From: Veillonella atypica KON
Lineage (GTDB): Bacteria; Bacillota; Negativicutes; Veillonellales; Veillonellaceae
Direction of reading: 5' to 3'
DNA: 64,000 bases
Assembly (NCBI RefSeq): GCF_002959915.1
Contig: NZ_PPDE01000005.1
Location: forward strand, 81,947 to 145,946
Below, in pieces: positions 9,173 to 18,524 of this stretch. The translations under genes were made by a program, and so were the position numbers. Position 1 is the stretch's first letter. Each line of letters opens with the position of its first letter. The notes beneath the pieces are model-generated. The model did not search any database, was not told where the DNA came from, and worked only from the letters and a program-made list of their open reading frames with translations.

Positions 9173-10090
9173 TTATTTGTCATGGTTGTTGTTTTCATAT
9201 TCATTAAATAAGAATGCTACATTATCTTCATCGTATTCGATTTGTTCAGACCATCGTCTGATTTGTTCTGGCAGATTTCCGAATTGATGTGTTAGCAATG
9301 CGATGAATACTGTGGCGTCAAAGGCGTATCGCACAAGGCTTTCTAACGAGTATTCTGCAAGCATATCAATTTGGCGGTATAAGATGTATTGATACACCTT
9401 GTTGAGTGCGGATACATCGATGGTATCGGTCTTAAGTAAGTCCATCGTAGTTGATGCCGTTGTCGATGACAGCATGGCCTCTAAATGGGCTAGTTGATTT
9501 GTCCATTCCTCATCGATAGGCTCCGTTTTCTTATATACAGTAACTAACTCTTGGCAGTAGTGGATAGAATGATTGAGTGTAAACTGACAAATAGCAGGAT
9601 TAATACCTAATGCTAAGAGATCAAAGATATTTTCGAGTACGGGACGGTCTTCAGCAGTAAATTCGCCGTCATCATCTTCGATGGTGAATAGCAATTGATC
9701 GCCTTCGGTAGCTAATAGCTTTTCTACCGATTCTTCGCAGGATAGACCGACTCCACAGAGCTCGAGGTTTTCGATATATTTATAGAACCGCGGATGCATA
9801 TGACAGGTATCGCATAAACTATCTTCGCCTAGTTCTAAGACCACGCGGCACAATCCATCTTCCCGTAGCAACGGACAGGTAGGTTGTTTGTCGCTAAACA
9901 TGAAATAATAGCCTTCGTCATCGACGGTCATAAATTTCCGTAGGTCTTCACCTAATGGTGTAGGCAGTGTTTGATATAATTTAGCTGTCTCCTCATCTAC
10001 ATCGATAGTCCACTTTTGACAACATGTATGATGACATTGATTGGCTTTGCATTGAAATGTATGGTAAAAGGTTGGATATAAAGAAATCAT
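9173..10090 (-). CDS. FliB-like (flagellin lysine-N-methylase family) protein
   Basis: About 305 residues with the cysteine pattern of the FliB/YkgJ family: CKANQCHHTCCQKW near the N-terminus, then CPLLREDGLCR and LCDTCHMHPR, the usual Fe-S or zinc ligands. In flagellated bacteria FliB methylates flagellin lysines; no flagellar gene occurs here, so the substrate is probably something else. The start is uncertain: ATG at 10090 or GTG at 10099, both with a weak AAGTGAG site. The C-terminal half is Glu/Asp-rich and not conserved by eye. It is a single-gene unit. Confidence 0.75.
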   Translation of the reverse strand: MISLYPTFYHTFQCKANQCHHTCCQKWTIDVDEETAKLYQTLPTPLGEDLRKFMTVDDEGYYFMFSDKQPTCPLLREDGLCRVVLELGEDSLCDTCHMHPRFYKYIENLELCGVGLSCEESVEKLLATEGDQLLFTIEDDDGEFTAEDRPVLENIFDLLALGINPAICQFTLNHSIHYCQELVTVYKKTEPIDEEWTNQLAHLEAMLSSTTASTTMDLLKTDTIDVSALNKVYQYILYRQIDMLAEYSLESLVRYAFDATVFIALLTHQFGNLPEQIRRWSEQIEYDEDNVAFLFNEYENNNHDK

Positions 10091-10262
10091 AGTACTCACT
10101 TGTATATATTATTAACTACTGTTTTACTAATTAAATTGTAACATATGCTATCTATTCGTGGGTGTTATTTTAGATTATGATTTTGTTCGTGAAAGCCCTA
10201 ATTATTGTGTATAATAGTAGTATATGGAATATTTACTAATACTATTTATGTAGGAGGAACTT

Positions 10263-10832
10263 ATGAAATCTATGTTCGTAAAAGGCGGTATTGCATTGGC
10301 ACTAGCAGCGGCATTTGGGGTAAATGCACCAGTTGTTGATGCGGCTAGTATTGTACCGGTACAACCGACAGTAGCAGTTGTTGATGCTAATCATGCAGCC
10401 ATTGTAGGCGCCAATACATTGCTCAATGCTTTCATTCAACAACATCCAAAAGCAGCGATTACAGAAATTGCATTTGATGGCGAAGATGGTCAAATTAAAT
10501 ATGAAGTTGAAGGCTTTGATTCAACAGGTAAGTATGAGTTGAAATACAATTACAATACAAATCAAATTGGTGAAACAAAAGAAGGCGCATACAAGGTTGG
10601 TTTAGAGAAAAAGGCCTTTGATCCTACTCGTATTTTAACGCCAGACGCAGTTGTAAACTTTGCCTTTGCTCAAACAAAAGGCCAAGCAACAAGCCTTAAT
10701 AGCTGGTCTGTAAAAAATGAAAAAGGTCGTTTTGTATACGATGTAGCATTTGGTGCCGCTAATCATCAAGAAATTGAAGTGCATGTAGACGCTTTCACAG
10801 GTGAACTTGTATCTGTAAAAGGCGTAAAATAG
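10263..10832 (+). CDS. secreted PepSY-domain protein
   Basis: A 189-residue exported protein. Residues 1-27 form a signal peptide (KGGIALALAAAFG core, cut near VDAAS). Two PepSY-like repeats follow, about residues 40-105 and 118-189; the second ends in HVDAFTGELVSVKG, the typical PepSY close. PepSY domains occur in peptidase propeptides and in small periplasmic proteins and may inhibit proteases or bind metal. The ATG at 10263 follows AGGAGGAA. The gene stands alone upstream of tRNA-Thr. Confidence 0.8.
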   Translation: MKSMFVKGGIALALAAAFGVNAPVVDAASIVPVQPTVAVVDANHAAIVGANTLLNAFIQQHPKAAITEIAFDGEDGQIKYEVEGFDSTGKYELKYNYNTNQIGETKEGAYKVGLEKKAFDPTRILTPDAVVNFAFAQTKGQATSLNSWSVKNEKGRFVYDVAFGAANHQEIEVHVDAFTGELVSVKGVK

Positions 10833-10881
10833 GTGTATTTGACATCTTACTGCAATAGGAGTAGGATGTTACTATACACAT

Positions 10882-10957
10882 GCTGGTATAGCTCAGTTGG
10901 TAGAGCGGCTCATTCGTAATGAGTAGGTCGTAGGTTCGAATCCTATTATCAGCTCCA
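10882..10957 (+). tRNA. tRNA-Thr (anticodon CGT)
   Basis: A complete 76-base cloverleaf. The acceptor arm GCTGGTA pairs with TATCAGC with one G-U, the D arm is GCTC/GAGC, the anticodon stem GCTCA/TGAGT encloses TTCGTAA (anticodon CGT), and the T arm GTAGG/CCTAT has the loop TTCGAAT. The CCA end is encoded. It reads the codon ACG. Confidence 0.97.
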
Positions 10958-10960
10958 ATG

Positions 10961-10990
10961 GCCACAAGGTTAACGCCTTGTGGCTTTTTT
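10961..10990 (+). terminator. terminator after tRNA-Thr
   Basis: GCCACAAGG (10961-10969) pairs with CCTTGTGGC (10976-10984), followed by six T. Confidence 0.92.
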
Positions 10991-11226
10991 GTATGTGCGG
11001 AGTTTTTTCTAAAAATTTACTCATGAATTATCTAGCTTTGTATTATATTGAAAAAATTGATATTTGATAGCTTGCGTTATGTTATATAGCATGGGCTTTC
11101 ATAGAAATTATCAGCCATAATATGAATTGATGATTCATGAATCGCATTTATAAAAACTCTATAGAAATTTAGCCAAAAATTCATATATATTTCATGCAAT
11201 AAATTGGGTAGTTCAGATATCTTAAT
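10991..11226. other. AT-rich intergenic stretch
   Basis: No coding potential is visible on either strand. It holds a 12-base palindrome GATTCATGAATC near 11131 and otherwise AT-rich sequence. It may carry a promoter for the structured region that follows, but none stands out. Confidence 0.5.
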
Positions 11227-11409
11227 TTACATCTCATACGCGGTGGCTAAGATGGTTTCAGTTAGCCGCCATAGGCCTAGGTGGTAAACAGTAAAGTTCA
11301 TAAATAGTCTACTATACCAATACACATACATCGCGCCATCCCATCGGCGCCTTGGGGTGCATACATCTCCCAGTGCACCCCGATGCGGGCCCTTTGGTGG
11401 TTCAGACAT
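11227..11409 (-). CDS. possible small protein, or a structured RNA locus
   Basis: A 60-residue frame with ATG at 11409 and GGAGAG nine bases upstream. The product is rich in Trp, Tyr and Arg (CTPRRRWDG, MYVYWYSR) and matches nothing I recognise. The DNA is GC-rich against AT-rich surroundings and strongly self-complementary. GGGGTGCA/TGCACCCC flanks a 12-base loop (about 11354-11381), and GGTGGCTAA (11242-11250) pairs with TTAGCCGCC (11262-11270). Such folding favours an RNA gene as much as a protein. A plus-strand terminator at 11607-11640 with no plus-strand gene before it hints at a plus-strand transcript. Confidence 0.3.
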   Translation of the reverse strand: MSEPPKGPHRGALGDVCTPRRRWDGAMYVYWYSRLFMNFTVYHLGLWRLTETILATAYEM

Positions 11410-11563
11410 ACATTGACTCTCTCCTATGCCGTCTGTCGCCTTAGGGCCTCCTTATGAAGGGTTCCCTCCCAATTCATAAGTATATACATGATGTATATAA
11501 ATCTCTCTCTCACAACACACAATACACACAACACACACAATCCATATGTGTATGGTATAGGAG

Positions 11564-11598
11564 AAAAAAAGCACCATCGAATTTTCGGTGGTGCTTTT
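11564..11598 (-). terminator. terminator of alr
   Basis: AAAAGCACCA (11567-11576) pairs with TGGTGCTTTT (11589-11598). On the minus strand a run of seven T follows the stem, so it ends alr. Confidence 0.85.
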
Positions 11599-11606
11599 AC
11601 TTTTGT

Positions 11607-11640
11607 GGATGACATTGGAATCATCAATGTCATCCTTTTT
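11607..11640 (+). terminator. plus-strand terminator with no gene before it
   Basis: GGATGACATTG (11607-11617) pairs perfectly with CAATGTCATCC (11625-11635), then TTTTT. Its T-tract serves only the plus strand, which has no annotated gene upstream back to tRNA-Thr. Confidence 0.7.
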
Positions 11641-11643
11641 GTA

Positions 11644-12756
11644 TTATATGTATTGTCGTGGCACGCGATCAGAGAAGCCACAGAAGATTTCATAAGGAAT
11701 AGTGGAGGCGAGGGCTGCAATTTCAAGGGCAGAGATGCTTTCATGACCTTGAGAACCCAATAGTACAACCTTGTCGCCTGGTTTAACCGTAATCGTATTA
11801 GGTACAGCCACCATGAATTGGTCCATACAAATACGTCCTACTACAGGGCAACGGGTACCTTGGATGAGGACGGTACCACGATTGGATAGGCTGCGTGGAT
11901 AACCGTCGGCGTAGCCTACAGGAATAGTAGCGATTGTCATCGGCTCTGGAGTAATATAGGTAGAACCATAACCAATGCCTTCGCCTGCTTCGAGATGTTG
12001 CACGTGTACGACTTCACTGTGGAGGGATAGGACTGGTTTGAGGCCTAATCGGTTTGGTACATCGAGAGATGGCATGATGCCGTATTGGATGATACCTGGT
12101 CGTGCATCTGTGAATAGACTATCCTTTACGGATAATAGACCGGCGCTATTTGCCAAGGAAAAGCGATAGTCCGCATCAGGTCTAAAGGCACGGATTTCGT
12201 CCACCATTGTATGGAATTTTTGCGCTTGCCCATGGGCGTGGCTTTGATCTGCTGCATCGGCATTGCTCATGTGTGAAAAGAATCCATCTACTGCAAGATT
12301 GTGATAGGATTCAACACGCTTAATGAACTCCACCACATCTTCTGGTTTAATGCCTATGCGATGCATGCCTGTATCAACAGCTACGGCGACACGGATAATC
12401 ATATCGTGGTTGTCAGCCACCTTGTTAAGAGCCTCTAAATCTGTGGATTCGCAAACAGCAGGAATAGAATTGGTGTCCGCTACAAGTTCAAAGGATTGTG
12501 GTCTCGTAAGGCCCAATAGATAAATAGGAACCATAATACCAGCATTGCGAAGTGGTACAGATTCTTCTGGAATCGCGACAGCTAAGGATTCATAACCTTC
12601 TTCAACAGCGATACGTCCCATCATAACGCTACCGTGACCATAGCCGTTGGCCTTGATAACAGCTGTGGATGTACTCCACTCAGGGAGACTGTCTTTTATT
12701 TTGCGTAGGTTCTCGCGAACCAAGCTTGTATCAATCGTTAAATATGTTGGTCTCAT
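11644..12756 (-). CDS. alr: alanine racemase
   Basis: PLP-dependent interconversion of L- and D-alanine, supplying D-Ala for peptidoglycan. The PLP lysine is in VIKANGYGHG (about residue 34), and the catalytic tyrosine is in GYGSTYI on the opposite active-site face. The C-terminal beta domain includes GRICMDQFMV. The 370-residue length is typical. The start at 12756 follows GGAGTG; the frame extends to 12780 without a better site. A single-gene unit ending at the hairpin at 11564-11598. Confidence 0.95.
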   Translation of the reverse strand: MRPTYLTIDTSLVRENLRKIKDSLPEWSTSTAVIKANGYGHGSVMMGRIAVEEGYESLAVAIPEESVPLRNAGIMVPIYLLGLTRPQSFELVADTNSIPAVCESTDLEALNKVADNHDMIIRVAVAVDTGMHRIGIKPEDVVEFIKRVESYHNLAVDGFFSHMSNADAADQSHAHGQAQKFHTMVDEIRAFRPDADYRFSLANSAGLLSVKDSLFTDARPGIIQYGIMPSLDVPNRLGLKPVLSLHSEVVHVQHLEAGEGIGYGSTYITPEPMTIATIPVGYADGYPRSLSNRGTVLIQGTRCPVVGRICMDQFMVAVPNTITVKPGDKVVLLGSQGHESISALEIAALASTIPYEIFCGFSDRVPRQYI

Positions 12757-12983
12757 GATAATTTCACTCCTAAAATACATTACTTTTATTGTATAACTTT
12801 TAGGGAATTAAACAATAGTTTTTGTGAAAGTTTATGCTAAAATTTCATTTATACTTACTATCTAGATGTTATTAGTCATAATTAGTATAGGATGATATTG
12901 AATATGACGTATAATTCATAGCTTTTGGTAGTATAATTAGTATATAAAATGCTTTCACAAATCATAGAAACATAGAGGAGGAT

Positions 12984-13937
12984 ATGATGAACGAACGAGT
13001 TGTAGTAGTTAATGCTAGCAAGATGAACTACGATCATTTACTAGATTTTTCTGTTTTATCAAATGATGTACAGGTCTATGACGATAGCACTAATGAAGAA
13101 GTTATTGAACGTATTCAAGGGGCTCGTGTGGTGGTGACCAAAGAATTGCCAGTAGGGGCGGATTTACTCTCACAATTCCCTGACTCAGTAAAACTCATCG
13201 TAGAAGCGGGTACTGGATATAATAATATCGACCTTGATGCGGCGCGTGCAAAAGGAATTACGGTGTGCAATATCCCTGCATATAGTACGGAACGTGTGGC
13301 ACATACTGTGATTATGATGCTTCTCAATTTTTCATCTACTATGCAGCAACAAATCGGTATGCTCGCTAAAGGTGACCGTAGTAATTTTACAAAATATCTA
13401 CAAGTGAGCCATACAGAAGTAAATGGTAAAACACTAGGTGTGGTTGGTGCTGGTCACATCGGTATGGAAGTCATCAAAGTAGCAAAGGCGCTAGGTATGA
13501 ATATCTTGGTTCATACGCGCACACCAAAGGCTGATGGAGATGGCATTCGTTATGTAAGCCTTGATGAATTACTAGAACATAGTGATTATATTACCTTACA
13601 TTGCCCATTGAATGAGCAAACTAAACATATGATTAATAAGGATACAATCGCTAAGATGAAATCATCAGCAGTCATCATTAATACTGGTCGTGGTGCACTT
13701 ATTAATGAAGCTGATTTATGTGAAGCTTTAGTTGCTAAACGCATCGCAGGTGCTGGCCTTGATGTACAAGAGGTAGAACCTCCAGTAGAGGATAGCCCTT
13801 TATATACACTTGATAATGTTATTATTACACCTCATATGGGATGGAAAGGCTTAGAAACACGTCAACGCTTGGTAGGCATTATTCGTGATAATGTACAAGC
13901 ATTTTTGAAAGGTGAACCTATTAATGTGGTCTCTTAA
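12984..13937 (+). CDS. D-2-hydroxyacid dehydrogenase
   Basis: NAD(P)-dependent oxidoreductase of the D-isomer-specific 2-hydroxyacid family, 317 residues. The Rossmann motif GVVGAGHIG lies near residue 152. The catalytic set is present: Arg in INTGRGALI, Glu in DVQEVEPP, His in ITPHMGW. An N-terminal substrate lobe carries EAGTGYNNID. It may act as hydroxypyruvate/glycerate dehydrogenase, D-lactate dehydrogenase or a short SerA without a regulatory domain; sequence alone does not decide. Adjacent ATGs at 12984 and 12987 follow GAGGAGG. Confidence 0.9.
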   Translation: MMNERVVVVNASKMNYDHLLDFSVLSNDVQVYDDSTNEEVIERIQGARVVVTKELPVGADLLSQFPDSVKLIVEAGTGYNNIDLDAARAKGITVCNIPAYSTERVAHTVIMMLLNFSSTMQQQIGMLAKGDRSNFTKYLQVSHTEVNGKTLGVVGAGHIGMEVIKVAKALGMNILVHTRTPKADGDGIRYVSLDELLEHSDYITLHCPLNEQTKHMINKDTIAKMKSSAVIINTGRGALINEADLCEALVAKRIAGAGLDVQEVEPPVEDSPLYTLDNVIITPHMGWKGLETRQRLVGIIRDNVQAFLKGEPINVVS

Positions 13938-13947
13938 TAGATAGACA

Positions 13948-13985
13948 AATAACCCCTGACCGGTTGTGTGGTCAGGGGTTATTTT
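13948..13985 (+). terminator. terminator after the hydroxyacid dehydrogenase
   Basis: AATAACCCCTGACC pairs with GGTCAGGGGTTATT around a short loop; T-rich sequence follows. Confidence 0.9.
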
Positions 13986-14054
13986 CGTTTAGGGCTAGAT
14001 CATAGATCAAGTTTTTAATATATATAGTATATATATCAAGGGAGGTAGTTATCC

Positions 14055-14840
14055 TCAAACTTGATTATGATTAGTTGGTGTTTTGATGGAACACCACCAA
14101 TGTCTACGATATGCTTTTATGCCTTCTACAACGGTTTTGCTCGCTTTGGCAGCTAAATCCTTTGTAGCGGCCGGGATGCCATCAAGGCGGTAAGTGATAC
14201 CTAATTCCTTGTATTTAGCAACACCCATCACATGATATGGTAAACAGTCGACGGCTTGTAAGTTGCGGAGTGAGCCTAAGAAAAAGCCTAGCCTATAGTG
14301 ACGATCTGCGTTGTCTGTAATAGTAGGTACCACCACGTGACGCACCCAAATCGGCACATTTACATCAGCTGTCAGTTTTGCGAATTGAAGGATTGGTTCT
14401 AAAGGCTGTGCGGTTAGCCATTTGTGGACAGTAGGATCGATGTCCTTAATATCCAAAATGACGAGACTCGTTACACTCAGTAACTTACGGTATGCCACCT
14501 CTTGGTGGGGATCAAAACAAATTCCACTTGTATCTAAACAGGTATGGACGTTTCTTTCACTAAAATATGTGAAAAGCTCGATGACAAAGTCAATTTGCAT
14601 CAATGCTTCCCCACCTGTGACAGTAATGCCACCGTTCGTATAGAACTGACGGTTACGTTCGTATTGCTGCCAAATCTCTTCGACGGTCATAAACTTAGCT
14701 TCTTGGCTTTCTTCATTCCACGTGTCTGGATTATGGCAATAGGCACAACGCATGGGGCATCCTTGAAGAAATACCACCATGCGCATGCCTGGACCATCAA
14801 CCGTACCCATCGTTTCTAGTGAATGAATACGTCCTGTCAT
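14055..14840 (-). CDS. pflA: pyruvate formate-lyase activating enzyme
   Basis: Radical-SAM enzyme that abstracts a hydrogen from the PFL glycine. The 4Fe-4S motif is CPMRCAYCHNPDTW (CxxxCxxC) near residue 30, and the SAM-binding GGEALMQ follows. It has 261 residues, a little longer than E. coli PflA (246); the extra residues are at the C-terminus. It is the last gene of the minus-strand pfl run, 12 bases after the glycyl-radical subunit, so activator and target subunit are expressed together. Confidence 0.94.
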   Translation of the reverse strand: MTGRIHSLETMGTVDGPGMRMVVFLQGCPMRCAYCHNPDTWNEESQEAKFMTVEEIWQQYERNRQFYTNGGITVTGGEALMQIDFVIELFTYFSERNVHTCLDTSGICFDPHQEVAYRKLLSVTSLVILDIKDIDPTVHKWLTAQPLEPILQFAKLTADVNVPIWVRHVVVPTITDNADRHYRLGFFLGSLRNLQAVDCLPYHVMGVAKYKELGITYRLDGIPAATKDLAAKASKTVVEGIKAYRRHWWCSIKTPTNHNQV

Positions 14841-14852
14841 AGAAAACCTCGA

Positions 14853-15092
14853 TTAGATTTGTTGATGGAATGTACGGGAAATAACTTCATCTTGTTGTTG
14901 TTTCGTCAATTTGTTGAAGTGTACTGCATAACCAGATACACGAACAGTCAATTGAGGATACAATTCAGGATGTTTTTGAGCGTCTAACAATGTTTCACGA
15001 GTGAACACGTTAACGTTCAAATGGTGACCGCCCTTTTGGGAGTAGCCATCCAATAATTCTACCAAGTTATCCACTTGTTGTTGGTTGCTCAT
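14853..15092 (-). CDS. separate glycyl-radical subunit of pyruvate formate-lyase
   Basis: A 79-residue protein equal to the C-terminal radical domain of pyruvate formate-lyase. It contains [30 protein letters not shown] with the radical glycine at residue 54, and ends in RTFHQQI, matching the usual PFL end. It has its own ribosome binding site (AAAGGAGG before ATG 15092), so it is a designed separate gene and not a frameshift product. The neighbouring pflB lacks this domain. It resembles E. coli GrcA (YfiD), a spare radical subunit, but here it seems to be the only one nearby. Confidence 0.9.
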   Translation of the reverse strand: MSNQQQVDNLVELLDGYSQKGGHHLNVNVFTRETLLDAQKHPELYPQLTVRVSGYAVHFNKLTKQQQDEVISRTFHQQI

Positions 15093-15159
15093 GGGTATTC
15101 CTCCTTTCAACCAAAATATGAGTATTGATGCCGGTGAAAGCATACAATACGGCGGAAGA

Positions 15160-17277
15160 TTATTTATCTTCCTCTATAGTAACATTTGGTTCGCTGCAAG
15201 CGAAGTTTGTATTGCTGTTAGGCAATTGAGAAGGGTCTAACTCAATATCAAAATCGCCTACGGATACAAATGTTTCACCAGATTTACCTAATGCGTCTGG
15301 AACGATGGAGAAGGTATTGGAAATACCGTCAGAGCAATCGCGCCATGGCATTTTTGCAACGGAAGACAACGAAGCTACAGCACCGTGAGAGTCACGACCA
15401 TGCATAGGGTTAGCACCAGGAGCGAATGCTTGACCAGCCTTACGGCCATCTGGTGTGGAACCTGTTGCAGTACCATATACTACGTTAGAAGTAATTGTTA
15501 ACAAGCTCATAGTAGGAACGGATTGACGGTATGTAGGATGTTTACGAACCTTGTTCATAAATGTGGATACAACCATGGAAGCCAAGCTATCTACACGATC
15601 GTCATCGTTACCATATTTAGGGAATTCACCTTCGATTTCGAAATCAACAGCGATGCCGTTTTCGTCACGAATAGGTTTTACCTTTGCGTATTTAATAGCG
15701 GACAAGGAGTCAGCTACTACGGATAAACCAGCAATGCCAGTTGCGAACCAGCGAGTTACCTTGCGGTCATGCAATGCCATTTCTAGTTTTTCATAAGCGT
15801 ATTTATCATGCATGTAGTGAATGATGTTCAATGCGTTTACATATACGCCTGCCAACCATTCCATCATGTCGTCGAATTTTTCCCATACTTCGTCAAAGTC
15901 TAAGTATTCGGATGTAATAGGGCGGTATTTAGGACCGATTTGTTTCTTAAGTTTTTCGTCAACGCCGCCGTTGATTGCATAAAGCAAGCATTTTGCTAGG
16001 TTAGAACGAGCGCCGAAGAATTGCATTTCTTTACCAATACGCATTGGAGATACGCAACATGCGATTGCATAGTCATCACCGGAGTTAGGACGCATCAATT
16101 CGTCGTTTTCGTATTGGATAGAAGATGTTTCGATAGATAACTTCGCGCAGAAACGGCGGAAGCCGATAGGCATGCGAGGGGACCATAATACAGTGAGGTT
16201 TGGTTCTGGAGCAGGACCAAGGTTAGTCAATGTATGTAGGTAACGGAAGGACATTTTGGAAACCAATGTACGGCCGTCAGTACCCATACCACCGATAGAT
16301 TCCGTAGTCCAAACAGGGTCGCCTGTGAACAAGTTGTTGTATTCGTGGATACGTGCAAAGCGAACCATACGCAATTTCATGATGAAATGATCTACGAATT
16401 CTTGGATTTGTTCTTCTGTGTATGTGCCGTTGCGAAGGTCGCGTTCAGCGTAGATATCGAGGAATGTAGAGTTACGGCCGATGGACATAGCGGCACCATT
16501 TTGTTCTTTGATGGCGCCAAGGTAGCCGAAGTAAATCCATTGCATAGCTTCTTTAACATCTTTAGCTGGTTCGGAAATATCGTAACCATAGGATGCAGCC
16601 ATTTCTTTCAATTCTTTCAAGGAACGAATTTGTTCTTTGATCTCTTCGCGGTCTCGGATTATGTCCTCAAGCATATCACCCATAGTGATATTGAATTCTT
16701 GGTTTTTCTCTTCGATTAAGTAGTCGATACCATATAGAGCGATACGACGATAGTCACCGATGATACGGCCACGGCTGTATGCATCTGGCAAACCAGTTAC
16801 GATGTGTGCTGTACGAGCGGCACGCATTTCTGGAGTGTAAACATCGAATACGCCGTCATTGTGCGTTTTACGGTGCTTTTTGAAGAAGTCCTCTGTTTGA
16901 GGATCCATTTTAAAGCCATATTCTTCAATAGCAGATTTTGCTGTACGAAGGCCGCCATAAGGGAACATAGCGCGTTTTAGAGGCTTATCAGTTTGTAAAC
17001 CAACGATTGTTTCAAGGTCTTTGTCGATATATCCTGGCGCATGCGCAGTGATGTGTGTTGCCACGGAAGTATCGGCATCAAGCATGCCACCTTTTTCGCG
17101 TTCTTCTTCGTATAGTTTCATTACCTTGTCCCACAATTTTGTAGTACGTTCTGTAGGACCAACTAGGAAGGAGTCGTCCCCTTCATAGGGAACATAGTTT
17201 CTTTGGATAAAGTCGCGTACGTCAATCGCTTTATCCCACACACCTGTGTTGAAATCTTTCCATGCAGTATGTTGCAT
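15160..17277 (-). CDS. pflB: pyruvate formate-lyase core, lacking the radical domain
   Basis: Formate C-acetyltransferase converts pyruvate and CoA to acetyl-CoA and formate under anaerobic conditions. The 705-residue product has the catalytic cysteine pair in [11 protein letters not shown] (about residues 407-408), equal to Cys418-Cys419 of E. coli. It stops after [12 protein letters not shown], just before the position where a normal enzyme of about 750 residues carries its glycyl-radical tail. That tail is encoded by the next gene, 67 bases downstream. The ATG at 17277 follows GGAGGTG. First gene of pflB, radical subunit, pflA. Confidence 0.93.
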   Translation of the reverse strand: MQHTAWKDFNTGVWDKAIDVRDFIQRNYVPYEGDDSFLVGPTERTTKLWDKVMKLYEEEREKGGMLDADTSVATHITAHAPGYIDKDLETIVGLQTDKPLKRAMFPYGGLRTAKSAIEEYGFKMDPQTEDFFKKHRKTHNDGVFDVYTPEMRAARTAHIVTGLPDAYSRGRIIGDYRRIALYGIDYLIEEKNQEFNITMGDMLEDIIRDREEIKEQIRSLKELKEMAASYGYDISEPAKDVKEAMQWIYFGYLGAIKEQNGAAMSIGRNSTFLDIYAERDLRNGTYTEEQIQEFVDHFIMKLRMVRFARIHEYNNLFTGDPVWTTESIGGMGTDGRTLVSKMSFRYLHTLTNLGPAPEPNLTVLWSPRMPIGFRRFCAKLSIETSSIQYENDELMRPNSGDDYAIACCVSPMRIGKEMQFFGARSNLAKCLLYAINGGVDEKLKKQIGPKYRPITSEYLDFDEVWEKFDDMMEWLAGVYVNALNIIHYMHDKYAYEKLEMALHDRKVTRWFATGIAGLSVVADSLSAIKYAKVKPIRDENGIAVDFEIEGEFPKYGNDDDRVDSLASMVVSTFMNKVRKHPTYRQSVPTMSLLTITSNVVYGTATGSTPDGRKAGQAFAPGANPMHGRDSHGAVASLSSVAKMPWRDCSDGISNTFSIVPDALGKSGETFVSVGDFDIELDPSQLPNSNTNFACSEPNVTIEEDK

Positions 17278-17655
17278 TTTGCACCTCCATAAATGGATAT
17301 AACTATAGATTTTGATATATCTAGTGTACAATGTTTATCTAAAACTCACAATATATAAATGATATGGATTTTCAATACATACTATGCAAATTTCGTAAGA
17401 ATAGATGTTATTTGTAATTTAATAATATTGAAAACACTACATAAATATATTAAAAGTGTAGTACTTAACTTGCTTTATTTGGATGTGTATATTTGAAAGA
17501 ATTATTTTTTATATTATCTTTAAATAATGAAAATTTATATCAATAAATGGAAAGTATTCGATATATTGTGATGGATCTTCTTGGAATTGTAGGGCGTTAT
17601 TATGGTAATATTTAGATAGTATTGATTATGGAATTACGTAGAAAGGTAGATGCTA
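17278..17655. other. AT-rich divergent intergenic region
   Basis: Separates pflB (minus) from the EamA exporter gene (plus). It is very AT-rich and must hold both promoters. I see no small gene, long inverted repeat or clear FNR/Rex-type site. Confidence 0.5.
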
Positions 17656-18522
17656 ATGACAAATCGTATGAAAGCCATTTTAGGGGCATCTGCCACCATT
17701 GCCGTTTGGGCTACGGCGTTTCCTTTTGGTAAAGTAGCATTGCAATCAGTAGATGCATTGACACTCTCGGTAGCGAGGGTTGTAGGTGGTGCTATACTTA
17801 TGCTAATTATTGGTGTATTTAAGGGATTACATATACCTACATCTTGGCGTGAGTGGGGCATATATATTTTGTTAGGGGCTACAGGAAATTTCGTTTACCA
17901 AGTCGTTTTTAATGAAGGATTGCGAACAATACCTGCCGCTACATCTAGTATTATTATGGCTTTGACACCGATGACTACAGCATTGATGGCATTGGTAGTC
18001 TATAAGGACAAAATACGCCCTATAGGTTGGATCTTCACCATAACTGCTTTTATAGGTGTGGCCGTTATTATTCTTTGGAATTCCACTTTGACCATTCCAA
18101 TGGGGGCCATATGGACGTTGATTGGTATGATACTGTTTGCGGTTTATAATATTCTAAATCGCGGGCTTAGTCTGAAAGGTTATAACTCTATTACTATCGC
18201 TATGTGGTCCATGTTTACAGGTGCCATTATGGCACTACCTTTTGCAGATCATGCTATTGAAATGATTGGAGCCGCACCAATTACTGCGAAGCTTGCTATG
18301 GTATACCTAGCATTCTTTTCCAGTGCATTAGGATTCGTATTCTGGAGCTATGCCTTTGAACATGCTGAAAAAGTTTCGGATGTAACCAATTTTATGTATA
18401 TTTCGCCAATCGTGGCAGCCGTAGTAGCAGCCTTTTTATTAGGAGAATATCCTAATATGGGACTCTATATTGGAGCGCCAATTATACTAGGATCATTATT
18501 CTTATTTAATCGATATAGATAA
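17656..18522 (+). CDS. EamA/DMT-family transporter
   Basis: An inner-membrane protein of 288 residues with ten predicted helices in two EamA repeats, about residues 5-140 and 148-286. The first repeat has the usual WATAFPFGKVAL start and the second ends in a short basic tail (FNRYR). The family exports metabolites, amino acids or drugs; the substrate is unknown. ATG at 17656 is preferred because GAAAGG is nine bases upstream; the ATG at 17650 is only three bases from it. Confidence 0.85.
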   Translation: MTNRMKAILGASATIAVWATAFPFGKVALQSVDALTLSVARVVGGAILMLIIGVFKGLHIPTSWREWGIYILLGATGNFVYQVVFNEGLRTIPAATSSIIMALTPMTTALMALVVYKDKIRPIGWIFTITAFIGVAVIILWNSTLTIPMGAIWTLIGMILFAVYNILNRGLSLKGYNSITIAMWSMFTGAIMALPFADHAIEMIGAAPITAKLAMVYLAFFSSALGFVFWSYAFEHAEKVSDVTNFMYISPIVAAVVAAFLLGEYPNMGLYIGAPIILGSLFLFNRYR

Positions 18523-18524
18523 AT

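Noticed and set aside
11488..11763. Plus-strand 91-residue frame
   Set aside because: It crosses two terminators and the end of alr, and begins in a simple CA/TC-rich tract.
14002..14065. ATCAAGTTT/AAACTTGAT inverted repeat at the end of pflA as a terminator
   Set aside because: The arms are 46 bases apart, overlap the pflA stop and lack a T-tract; chance or weak structure is as likely.
15523..16719. Plus-strand open frames inside pflB
   Set aside because: They lie antisense to a clear enzyme gene, have no ribosome binding site and no sensible composition.
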